Shown in pieces: positions 22,539-32,990 of a stretch of DNA of 64,000 nucleotides. Source of the stretch: Mytilinidion resinicola (taxonomy: Eukaryota; Ascomycota; Dothideomycetes; Mytilinidiales; Mytilinidiaceae); NCBI RefSeq assembly GCF_010093595.1, contig NW_022985455.1, forward strand, positions 681,053 to 745,052, written 5' to 3'. Each line of letters opens with the position of its first letter. Position 1 is the stretch's first letter. The notes below the pieces were generated by a model. That model did not search any database, was not told where the DNA came from, and saw only the letters and a list, made by a program, of their open reading frames with translations. A program made the position numbers and the translations under genes.

Positions 22539-23626
22539 CTAGTTGTGTGAAGCCAACTGCCCGTCTACGATGTTCGTGTCGGGTAGATACACCATGCGCT
22601 TGTTGCTCAGCGTATAAGGATAGGTGACGTCAAATGCGAAGACGCCGCGGAACTCGGTTTGCAGGTTGAAAGGGGTGTCTGAGACGTAAAGAGTTTTCCT
22701 ATCTGGAGAAAAAGCGATTCCGTTGGGCCAGACCATAGATTGGTCCACACACACGATGGTGCCGGAGGTTATGTTGTAGACGTAGATGGCTGATGGCAAA
22801 GTCGGGGCATTATCGAACACCTTGTGGAGGCCAGGTTTTTCGCCTTCTATAAACCACACGAGTCTTTGAGATCTGTGAGTAAAAGCTATGCAAGTGGGCA
22901 TTTATCGGTATTAACTTACGGGGCATCAACAAACCAAATATTGCCAAAGTGGTCGACTGTAAGATCGTCGACGGTATTGAATCTCAATCCACGGTAGTTG
23001 TTGAGCAATACGCCGGATTTCAGCGTGTTTAGGTCTAACGTATAGATTCCCGGCGGGCTAAAATTGCGATAGCCATCCGTCCCAACGAGAAGTTGGCCGC
23101 CGACCAAAATCCCTCCATTCACTGATTCCAATGGCGGATCTGCAGTGATTTGTTCGATCGTTGGTGGCTCAGAGCATGGGTCAATGAGATAGTCATACGT
23201 CTCATTGTAAGCTGACATAAAGACTTTGTTCTGCTTGGGTAGATAGTTGGGCGCCTCGTGCATCTCCTCCGGGAGATCAACGAGTTTCTCAACCTTTGAA
23301 TTGGGTCCAATGATATTGTAAAAACGATCATCAAAGGCGATGAAGCTTGCGGACCCAATCTTTGCAAACTCAGCTTTAATTGCAGGGTCAGAGGTGGTAG
23401 TTCCCCAGAATTGAGCTTCGAGGACGTGGTTAGCGGGAGTATATGTTTGCGTGATGTTGGACTCACAAAATGACCCACGATCAAAAGCCCAAGGAAGAGC
23501 CCCGATGGCTTTCTCATCTACGCGGACGACTTCTGTCCGATCGTAATACGCAGGTACTTCAAAGGTTAGCCGGCCCCCTTGAGCAACCAGACAGAAGCCT
23601 AGAAAAATTAGAAGTGAAGGATGCAT
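22539..23626 (-). CDS. Secreted SMP-30/gluconolactonase-type beta-propeller protein, C-terminally truncated
   Basis: Exons 23626-22920 and 22872-22539, joined by a 47-bp GTAAGT/ACAG intron, give 346 residues. Residues 1-17 (MHPSLLIFLGFCLVAQG) are a signal peptide. The SMP-30/lactonase propeller follows, with the family blocks HEAPNYLPKQNKVFMSAY, LRFNTVDDLTVDHFGNIWFV and WPNGIAFSPDRKTLYVSDT. Fungal relatives run to about 400 residues. Here the frame ends in DTNIVDGQLASHN just before the last propeller strands, next to the telomere-like motif, so the 3' end has probably been lost. Such proteins hydrolyse lactones or act as hydrolase-like tailoring enzymes. Activity of this shortened copy is doubtful. 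The gene follows the monooxygenase pseudogene on the same strand. Confidence 0.82.
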
Positions 23627-24826
23627 CAGGCTATCAAGATGGAGCGACTGGTTTGCTTTTTCGTGTCGATTTTTGGATTGGACCTCGAATTCACCTAAAT
23701 GACGAAGATGCCCTAGATAATGAAGCTGGGGAACACGACAAGCTTATCCTTAAGAGTTTCGTGTGTGGTAGTTATGTTTCGATTCCAGACTGCAGGCTCT
23801 CCTTAAATCCTGGGGGGTTTCCGGGAAATTGGAGTTATTCGCTGCACCTACCGAGTCGGACTCACATAAGCAATAGTGCCTTCGAGCGTTCATAGAGGAG
23901 GTTTCAAAGCGTGCTTGGACCCCATGATGCCTTTCCGTCAGTCTCCTGCATAAGCAAGGTACTCAATAAAAGAATATTTGAGCATGTCGATGACATGGCT
24001 CCAGGTTGACTAAGGACACGTTCGCACAGCTGACTGTAGGCGGCCCTAGCAATTCAAGTAAAAGCTTCGGTAGAGCTTAACCGAATAGAGTTGCTTCGTG
24101 AGTGTTAGTCTATTAGTGTAGGCTTTATAAGAATTTTGGCTGTGGTTCATCCTAGCAAATACAACCGTAAAGATACTGTTTTGCGATCATACCGAAGCCT
24201 AGGTCGATTATATAATAATTTAAAATCTTCACGACGATGGAGGTAGATTGGAACATCGTCAAAGTCAGCTATCTTTTTGAGGGACTACCTCAAAAGGCAC
24301 GAAAGAAAAGATTTAAAGATATAAATGCGTAAAAATGGAAGTATGTCGAAAAAAAGTACCTTTGCCACATCTTACACAGCTCTAGTCTCTTTTTAAGAGA
24401 GTTGATGGGCTCGGGAAAGTCCTACCAATGACATTCGGGGATTGCGACAAAAGTAGTATCAATTGAATATATTTCAGCCAACAGCGCAGGATATCAACGC
24501 TCTTTCCCGCAGTTCAGAAGTCGATTTCGGGCGAGCGTACGTATATGTAGCGGGTATCTGCTGGAAATATCACCTACCACCGGAATCTGGGGGAGGGGTA
24601 ACTCGAGCTGCGGGCTTCGGCAACACGGAATTTGCTGCATCGGCAAAGTCAACCCCAAACGAGCTTGAAAGTACCGAGAGCTTTGTACGAGGGAATGAGA
24701 AATGCCGGGAGAATCCTATGTTAAGGCCAACACAGACATAAATCCTGGTACTTGTTTTTGAGAGTGCCAAGCATTTCGTGGCCACTCCGCATCTTCATCC
24801 ACCTGGAACTCGAAGGAACATTGAAC
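23627..24826. other. AT-rich intergenic region
   Basis: Divergent upstream region of the lactonase and the lipocalin-like gene. About 24000-24450 is markedly AT-rich with runs of A and T and no frame of any length, resembling decayed DNA. A short frame at 24463-24741 has no family feature. Confidence 0.5.
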
Positions 24827-26002
24827 ATGACCGAAAACAGCGCCATATATGGTACAGAGACCAGCCCCATCCCTCTCGCCATCGAGAAAGCTCTCCGCCA
24901 TAACGATGACGGCGTGGGATTCTTCAACGACTACGGCTTCGTAGTCCGCGCAAAAGCCGAGACGAGCGAAGACATCCAGTTCTGGAGCTTTATCTACGAG
25001 CAAAAAGGGCCGGAGGTGATTATCGACTGCGACGTAGTTCAGACACTGCTCGTCGTTGGCAAGTATAATGACGAGGAGAAGCAGTTCATGCACTCCAACG
25101 CGTTGACGGTCAATAAGGGCCAGAACCTTGAGGACTACTACAAGCGCGGGACGATAAAAATTGAGGAAGGTGCTGAGCATGTCAAGTGGATGCTTGGCGG
25201 CATCACGCATCATGGTACTCCTCCGAGTTGGCGCGTAACCGGAGAGCAAGAAGGGACCGGCCTCAAGATCGACCTCTCGTTTGAGCAGAAGAATCCAGCG
25301 TTCTACTATTGTGGGCTGTTTGAGGATCTAGAGGCGAAGAAGCGGAAAAATGCGGGCTATATTGTCCACGCCACGGCCACTGTGACTTTCGAAGTGGACA
25401 GTAAGGTCCTGAAAATTGGGAAAGGATACGGTGTCCATGAGCGCATCCAGCAGGCTGGAGTGGTTCCGGATCGTACGGGCTATATGGCCGGAAGAGGACT
25501 CACGTGGCGGCATGGCTTCAGTGATAACATGAGCTTCTGGTTGATGCGAGGCGACATTAGAAAGGGGGGGTACGTAATTCTGAGCTGTCTGCACATACCT
25601 TTGCACTCCCCCAGTAATTTCCTGAGCCTCGTGAGCCTTTCCCATGAAGACTAATGTTTTGAGTAGATGTCATCGGGTATGATCAACATCGGAGACAAGC
25701 AGCTTATATTGCATGGCCCCAGCAGTTCAGGATGTGAAGAGGCGGCGAAATGGATCGATCCTGTGAGTAGGCTCGTGGTTCCATACCAGTGGCGGACTTG
25801 GATCCGGGCAAAAGAAGGCACTTTAAAGGCGAAGATATATGCGTACGGCAGAAGTTACTATACGTGGATTCGAAGAGGAGGCACCTTGGTGGTGAATCAA
25901 TTCTTGGCCGATGCCGACGTGACTTTCACGTATCCGGACGGGACGGTCTTGGAAGAGAAATGCATGGTGAGCATTGAGCACATGCGCACGTTTTATCGAT
26001 GA
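24827..26002 (+). CDS. AttH/CrtC-type lipocalin-fold protein, fungal Diels-Alderase-like
   Basis: Exons 24827-25573 and 25667-26002 (93-bp intron) give 360 residues. The donor GTAATT is weak; the GTACGT just upstream would create a stop, so GTAATT is preferred. Two consecutive lipocalin-like domains are suggested by the block order: FWSFIYEQKGPEVIIDCDVV, PSWRVTGEQEGTGLKIDLSF, then GYMAGRGLTWRHGFSDN, MINIGDKQLILHG and VNQFLADADVTFTYPDG. This layout is that of the hydroxyneurosporene-synthase-like (AttH) proteins that include fungal Diels-Alderases and other cyclases of natural-product clusters (family knowledge; the exact reaction is not inferable). Unlike its neighbours the frame is intact throughout. 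Upstream in-frame residues lack an ATG, so 24827 is the start. Confidence 0.8.
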
Positions 26003-26840
26003 CTCAATTCGCTCGAGCGAGAGGCATTGCATGTATAGAGCATCTTCGAAGCTGTTTATCACTGTTTTTAAAGACGTGCAATTTTGGCCAAAATCAGCTC
26101 TTGAAAGTATAGAATCAGTGACAAAGCCATACTAGGATTGCCCGAAGTGGAAGTTATGTGCAGCATGGCGTTTTAGGGAAGGGTTTAGGAGAGTAGTGAT
26201 GCAGTGTCGGAAAAGGTTGATGAAGCCATGGCAAGACAGTTCGATGGAAATTCGGACCCTTTATCTTGGCAAACCCGTGGGAAGATATCCGCTAGTAGAT
26301 ATTTATAGAACAGCTGGAAAACCTTATTGCAGAACTCCATCTCCATCAACCTTTTCTTCATTATCTTCTCCTTCCATAATCATTAACACAAGCGTCGACA
26401 CCGTAATTATTCAAGCCCCACACGGTCTGAATTATCCATTCCTTGGTACAAAGGTATCGCCGTCATGTTGCACACGCGAGCAAACTCGATCTGCAGGCTA
26501 CGCCTCTCATCGTTAGCCACACGGCACGTTATCGTCGATCTGCAAGGGCCACGACGCGCGCAGGCCTACCATTTCCGTTGCTTTATCGAAGCCATGACGT
26601 CTGAGTATCGTCGGTCCCATTTTTCTTCATATTTTCCACTCAGCGCTTCTTCTGCACAGTATTACACATTTGCAGGCTTCTTCTTTACTTCTCTTCTTTA
26701 TCCCGACTGTTTATCCTTCTTTTAATCTAAGTTTCATTCCATTCAGTTGTATTTTGACTTAATTTGAGGCTGCGCTTAATCCTATCCCGTTGTTCTCACC
26801 TTCTGCACCACTCGCTTTGCAGAAGGTTGCGTCTCCCAAC
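26003..26840. other. Intergenic region and leader of the channel gene
   Basis: No gene recognised. The 400 bases before 26841 are T/C-rich, as in fungal promoters with long 5' leaders. Confidence 0.55.
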
Positions 26841-29800
26841 ATGCCACTGGCCCCCCGCCAAACACAGAGCGGGACAGACGAATTCCTAAATCTGATTGCA
26901 GATCCCTTTCAGACCGATGTACACTCCGACTGCTTTCTTGACCCTTGCATACATCAGTAGTTGACCACAAGGTCCAGATCCAAGCAACTTCAATATATGC
27001 TGCCCTCGTCTGGTCCTTTGCCGTTTCTGGAGCTCTCTTCCTCCTCTTCTGCTACCTCCGCCCACGCTCTCCCACTGTCTATGCACCCCGCGCCAGACAT
27101 GCCGACGAGAAACATGCACCACCGCCCATATCCCGCGCACCTCTCGCCTGGTTCTCACCGACAACGAAAATCTCCGAGCATGAACTCGTTGAGAAGATTG
27201 GGCTAGATGCAGTCGTCTTCCTCCGCTTCGTGCGGATGCTGCGTAATACATTCATCGTGCTCACAATATTCGGTTGTGGAATCCTGATCCCGGTAAACGT
27301 GCTGGGCGGACACGATGTCTACAAGCATTATGGGAACGTAGCAACCCTGATGAAGTTCACGCCTCAATACATATTCGGAAGGAAATTCTGGGCGTTTGTG
27401 GTGGTTGCATATCTGTTCCAGGGGACGGTGTGTGGCTTTGTGTGGTGGAATTACGGGAAAGTGTGGAAATTGAGACGGGCATACTTCAACAGTCTTGACT
27501 ATAGGGCCAGTCTACACTCGAGAACTTTACTCGTAGGTTCAGTGATCTCGTAGTGTTGCTCTACATGTAGATGACGAAAGGATGCTGACCAGATATAGCT
27601 CACCCAAATCCCAAAAGACTCCCGAACAGACGCCGGCATAGCCAACCTCGTGGAATCCGCAAAGCCCACTCCTTCCGTCCCTCGAACAGCCATAGCCCGC
27701 AATGTTAAAGACATCCCTAAACTGATCGAGGAGCACGACCACGCGGTCCAGAAACTCGAAGTGGTTCTTGCTAAATACCTCAAGAACCCTAACCAACTCC
27801 CTTTACAACGTCCCACGCGCAAGCCTGCGAAGAAGGACCGCAAAAACTATGGAACGGATAAGGTCGATGCCATTGAGTACCTGACCACCCGCATCAGTTC
27901 CCTCGAGACCGCCATCACCGAGATCCGCGAAACCATCGATAAGCGTGATCCCATGCCCTATGGCTTCGCTTCCTACACGCACATTGAGGATGCACATGCC
28001 GTCGCATACGCCTCTCGTAAGAAGGGACCTGGAAGCAGCATCGTCCGGCTCGCCCCCAAACCGCACGACCTTCTCTGGCAGAACCTCCCCATGACGCCCG
28101 CTTCGCGCCGTGCCCGCAAATTCACGGACTCCATCTGGATGATCGCTCTCACCCTCGTCTTCATCGTGCCTAACGTTCTGACCTCCGTTTTCCTCTCCGA
28201 CTTCTCCCACCTTGGGCTATTCTGGAAAGGCTTCCAGTCCAACCTCGCCGCACATCCAACCGGCTGGGGAATCGCGCAGGGTATCGCAGCACCCCTCGTG
28301 CAGACACTGCTCTACCTCGCCATCCCCACCATCTTCCGGCGACTCCATACACACTCCGGCGACTACTCCAAAACCTCCCGCGAGCGCCACGTAACATCCC
28401 GCCTCTACGCCTTCTTCGTCTTCAACAACCTCCTCGTCTTCTCTCTCTTCGGCTAATTCTCGCGCTTCGTCGCCGCCGTCATCGGCGCCAAAAACATCGA
28501 CACCTGGTCCGCGATCCGCAACGGCCACCTCTTCTCCGATATCATGATCTCGCTGTGCAACCTGTCCACCTTCTGGCTAACCTGGCAAATGCAGCGCAAC
28601 CTCGGCGCCGCCACCGACCTCATTCAAGCGTGGCCCCTCCTGTACGGCTCCCTGCGCCGGCGCTTCCTCGCGCCCACCCCGCGCGAGCTGATCGCGCTGA
28701 GCGCGCCGCAGCCGTTCGAGTACGCCGACTACTACAACAACTTCCTCTTCGTCGCGACCGTCGGGCTGTGCTTCGGTGCGCTGCAGCCCCTGATCCTGCC
28801 CATCACGGCCTTCTACCTCGCCGCCGACGGCTGGTTCAAGACGTACCTGCTGCAGTACGTGCTGATCACCAAGACCGAGTCCGGCGGCGCGTTTTGGCGC
28901 ATGCTGGTCAACCGTCTCCTCGTCGCCGTGCTGCTCGCCAACGCCGTCATCGCCCTCGTCGTCGGCGCGCAGGGCATCGGGAGTGTGCAGAGCGTGCGCG
29001 GCGGGGGGATGCTGTATGCTATGATCCCCCTACCGTTCCTGCTCGCCGCGTTCAAGTGGTACTGCAAGAGATGCTTCGATGTGCGGATGCAGTTCTACAC
29101 GACCCACTCGTTCGCGGAGCTCGAGGGCGCGGACGTCGAGGACGGCGCTGCGGCTCCTGGTGACAGCAGCGCCGAGAAGAAACGGAAACGGAGCGATAGG
29201 GTTGGTGTGCGCTTCGGCCACCCGGCCCTCTACAGGCGCCTCATGACGCCCATGGTGCACGCGCGCTCGCGGCACTTGCTGAAGGAGCTGTACGCGCGCA
29301 GCGTCGAGAACGAGGACAGGTTCACGACGTCGCGCGTGGGTACCGGGCTCGGGTACTCCGACGTGTATATGGCGGAGATGGATCCAGAGCAACCCGGGGC
29401 TGAGACTGGTAACGCACCTGCTACGCTGCCGGATGTCGAACTCGTTAAGGAAGAGGACCTTGATTTTGAGAACTTTAAGCGTCGTGCTGAGTTCCGCGAG
29501 GAGCATGGGGGCGATGGGGAGCTCTATGGCCGCCCGGACGACCTCATTTCAAGACCTGGGACGCCGTCGACTATGACGACGATGACGGATTTCGGTGGCC
29601 CGGCGCCTAGTGGGAGGTCGACGCGTGTTTCTAGTATTACGCGTTTGGGGGATAGTGAGGCGGGCGAGCCTGGAACGTCGTATGGACATGGCTATCAGCG
29701 GCCAAGGGCTGTTTCCGTGGATGTGACTATTCCGGATTCGAGGCTTGGGTTGGGTAGGGCGTATGAGGAGGATTCTGAAAGTTTTACGGCAGAGAGGCTT

Positions 29801-29908
29801 TTGGGTGGGGAAGAAGCGATGGCGAGGGTGAGGACGGTGGAGAGCAGTGGGACTAGTTTCTTTGGGAGAGAGACGCCTGAGACGAGTTATGATGCTTTTA
29901 GGAGGTGA
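26841..29908 (+). pseudogene. Csc1/Phm7-like (OSCA/TMEM63) channel gene with one in-frame stop
   Basis: Exons 26841-26918, 26972-27532 and 27599-29908 would encode 982 residues if the TAA at 28454-28456 were read through. The order fits the family: late-exocytosis N-terminal helices (YAALVWSFAVSGALFLLF), cytosolic PHM7 domain with long helices, then the seven-helix calcium-dependent channel domain (WMIALTLVFIVPNVLTSVF ... FLFVATVGLCFGALQPLILP) and a Ser/Thr-rich cytosolic tail. The stop interrupts a transmembrane helix (NNLLVFSLFG, stop, FSRFVAAVIGA). No intron can remove it, because no GT/AG pair brackets it in frame. All 484 codons after it remain open and well conserved in type. It is therefore a very young pseudogene, a sequencing error, or an unusual read-through. 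Relatives are osmosensitive calcium-permeable channels of the plasma membrane. Confidence 0.8.
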
Positions 29909-30525
29909 GATGGTAGGTAGAAAGAAATGTTTCCTGGTAGAAGGAAAATCGGGGAGTTGAGGCGGAAATTTCAATACATTTGAGGTAGCGGGTTGTGTGG
30001 AAGGCTGATTTAGCGTGCATTGGGACGGAGTCAAATTGAAAAGCGTATTCAGTATTTTGTCCAAGAAAATAACTCCATAACTTCACGCTTGCAAATTGGT
30101 CTAAGAAAGTCGTATCGTTCGTTAAACCTCCAATCGGCTAAAGTATATCTCAGGCTGCGTCCCACAAGCATCCCGAGGTCGCTACCATCTCAGTAAAGAA
30201 GAGACTCGTTCCTATAAACATTAGCAATTAAAATGTCCACTCAGGTATCCTATGAGTGAGCAAAGAAGCGGGATTAGAGAGCCAGTCCAACTAGGCTTGA
30301 ACCTAGTGTCAATCTGTCTTGTCCATTAGGTTGCGAGTCGAGCTCCGCATGACCCGAGATAAAGCCCAAGTAAGATGATCTCGAAAGAAACTCAAGGACG
30401 AAGTGCCATCAACAAGGCACCGATGACGCCCGGTAGGAAGTTTCGAGAAGCTCTCGCTTAAGAACCGGGGTGTTATGTTGTACAAGCTTCCTTGGTATAA
30501 GGTTCCTGTGATCCGGGTCACCGCA
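29909..30525. other. Convergent intergenic region
   Basis: Between the 3' ends of the channel gene and the F-box gene. Only short frames are present. Confidence 0.6.
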
Positions 30526-31836
30526 TTATATCCACTTTAACATACTCAAGGAAGGCGCCATATCATCGCCTTTCTGAGTTTTCCTCCAGTTCAGATAAGA
30601 CAAGCCTTTGCCGATATCTGGAGCATAGTGCCATCTCTTGTGAATGAAGTTCTCCTTGTCCAGATTGACCAAAGCATCGAATAAAGACTGCATCTCCTGA
30701 GCCCATTCGCCTTCGTTCCATGCCGTGCTGTCCGCCACAACAACATAGCGCAGCCTGCCGAGCCATCGCTTGTCAACATAATCCCAGAGATCGGCCGGGG
30801 TGAAGTAGAAATCGGATTCGGGGTGGTGACCGCCCGACGTAAGGATCTTTAGTCTTTGGAGAGGGTGGGATTTCATCCATAAATCTGGACCGCCAGCGGC
30901 TTTGCTTTGGGGGAGATTAGCGGCGAAGCCGAAGTCAATGTAGTCGATAGCAAAGACAAGCTCAACGAGGTTGGGGCAAATGTTCAAGACTTCGTTCAAC
31001 GACCCCTCTCGTAGCTGGGGTAGATTCACAATCTCGAGCTTGGTAAGGGGCGTGGAGAGATTTCCTAGAAGCTCCAATAAGTCTGCAGCACAGACTTTAG
31101 GCGCGTGCGAGACATTGAGCTGGGTCAAAGTCGGCGGGAAATTTTCGGGTTGCTTATTCAAGTCCTGCATAAACTTCCCGTGGATGCCTCCGGAGAGTTG
31201 CAGGTGGCGAAGTTTCGGTGGCCACGTCATGGAAAGCGCAGCGTCCTGATAATCGGCTGAGCAACGGGGTAGAAACAGGTCGGTAAGTTCATGCAAAGAC
31301 CGCACGGTCCGAGCCAGAGCCTGGTAAGATATGGCTTCAGAGACGAGGGAGAGGTCGAGATAGCGGAGCTGGGTGCATTTGGAGAGAGACGCCCAGCAGT
31401 TGACGGCGAAGGAAGCTTGCGGCGCGACAAACTCTTCAAGGCTCGCCTTGGTACGGGCAAGTAGTCTGGCAGTGATAGATTTGGAGCCCTGGTGAACGAT
31501 GTGACGCAAGTTCAACGTCTTGACGAGGCTGGCAAGCTCGCTCTTCCGGATATGGGGCAGGATCGAGGGACATATTGTGCGCACGAAGCACAAGTACCCA
31601 GACCCGATCAGGTGAGGACGCTCGTAGAGTCGGGTGATGCCGACATCATACCACTGGCGAGACACGAGGCAGAAGCTGTTGATATCGGCCTGTCCTGTCG
31701 GGGTTTGCGGGAGGTGGGAAAGGATCTCTAGGAGGATCTCGTCGGGCAGGTAGCTGGAGAGGCGTCCGGGGGCTGTGGAGGGGAGGACAGGTACGTCGTA
31801 CGAATGGGGAGGTTGAAGGTGCTCCGAGCGGAACAT
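30526..31836 (-). CDS. F-box protein with leucine-rich-like repeats
   Basis: A single intronless frame of 436 residues. Residues 29-70 read as an F-box (SYLPDEILLEILSHLP ... DINSFCLVSRQWYDVGITRLY). The rest holds degenerate leucine-rich repeats (LRYLDLSLVSEAIS, LRHLQLSGGIHG, LTQLNVSHAPKVC, LTKLEIVNLPQL). F-box proteins bind Skp1 and recruit substrates to SCF ubiquitin ligases (family knowledge). The substrate is unknown. Composition and length are normal for the many such fungal genes. Confidence 0.82.
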   Translation of the reverse strand: MFRSEHLQPPHSYDVPVLPSTAPGRLSSYLPDEILLEILSHLPQTPTGQADINSFCLVSRQWYDVGITRLYERPHLIGSGYLCFVRTICPSILPHIRKSELASLVKTLNLRHIVHQGSKSITARLLARTKASLEEFVAPQASFAVNCWASLSKCTQLRYLDLSLVSEAISYQALARTVRSLHELTDLFLPRCSADYQDAALSMTWPPKLRHLQLSGGIHGKFMQDLNKQPENFPPTLTQLNVSHAPKVCAADLLELLGNLSTPLTKLEIVNLPQLREGSLNEVLNICPNLVELVFAIDYIDFGFAANLPQSKAAGGPDLWMKSHPLQRLKILTSGGHHPESDFYFTPADLWDYVDKRWLGRLRYVVVADSTAWNEGEWAQEMQSLFDALVNLDKENFIHKRWHYAPDIGKGLSYLNWRKTQKGDDMAPSLSMLKWI

Positions 31837-32990
31837 AGTCGGTGGATGTTGGGTGAAGAGCGTGGGTGGATGTGGGAGAATTGATGGTGTTTGTCACGGC
31901 GCGGGATGCGGTTCCATGGCAGCTGAAGGTGGGGAAGACTCGATCAGGCAATCTACGCTAGGATCAAATCTCCGAAATCCGTCACGCCGTCACGCCCGAA
32001 ATTCAACGTCTCTAATGCTCTCCTACTCCATCTTCAAGAATTGACACTACAACGCACATCCCGCCGCCATCAGCCAAGTCTGCCTCCCGAATGCTCTGGT
32101 TACCACCCTCTTTGTCGACGATGACACCTTCGAGGTCGGTGCCTTATCAATATGTTCCGGGTTTGGTATGGGCAAGCAGTGCGAGGAACTGGTAGCGGAG
32201 GTGGAGTGTCGACTCGGTGGATGTGCCTGCGAAGGTCGTAGAGCTTTTGACGCTGGAACAAGGGCAGCAGCGGCGTGGGAAGTATATTGTTACTTCAAGG
32301 GAAAGCTCGAATTTCCTACAATTCCCGTATTACCTACATTACCTACAGACTGAGGATTAAGCATAGAAGAACATGGGAGAAAGAGCTGTTAGAGCATAGG
32401 TATGAGGTCGGGAGCTGAAACGCTGTGTTCAACAATGAGATGCCGCTAAGCTCATTGATGCGGTTGTCGTTCTAGAAATTAAATGAGTCGACTTAGGGTT
32501 AGACTAGACGGCATAAGCATTGATCCAACTACTCTATTCCCTTCGTTTTTGTCTTGGAAGCTTTGCAGGCAACCTGGAATCCTGCAAAACAAGATTTAAG
32601 AATCGCACTCGAAGGTTGAAGCGTATGTAGGAATTCTTCAAGCGTTCCACAGCTCCTCATAATTTGTGCCACGACCTGTCTCACTCAGCTTGATACAGCA
32701 ACCCCAACAGCAAACACAACACAGTCACGAGTAGTCTAGACTATCAGTATTATGTCTTTTACGTATTTAGAAGCCAGAAACCCTCACTGCTAAACCATGC
32801 TGTCTAAGTTTGGATTAAACCCGGGGAAACGTGCACTAGCGCCGGCTCGGCTCGTTGGCCTGGTGCATCTCGTCCAACATTCCACCTCGACGGTCTCCTA
32901 CTCTTGGACAAAGACAAACGCATAGGGGCCGGCACCCTTTCCTTTGCATCCTCGCCGCTTCTCTGCACGCTGCCGTTCTCGTCCGCTGCA
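31837..32990. other. Divergent intergenic region
   Basis: Upstream DNA of the F-box gene and the EAF gene. A 61-codon frame at 32168 has no recognisable feature. Nothing else is seen. Confidence 0.55.

Noticed and set aside
24752..24826. Longer N-terminus for the lipocalin-like protein
   Set aside because: The extension begins with a TTG codon; the first ATG is at 24827 and matches the expected domain start.
30275..30345. tRNA-like signal on the minus strand
   Set aside because: CCTAATGGACAAG and GGTTCAAGCC resemble the A and B boxes of a tRNA-Arg, but they are about 18 bases too close for an anticodon arm, and no acceptor stem pairs. At most a tRNA relic.
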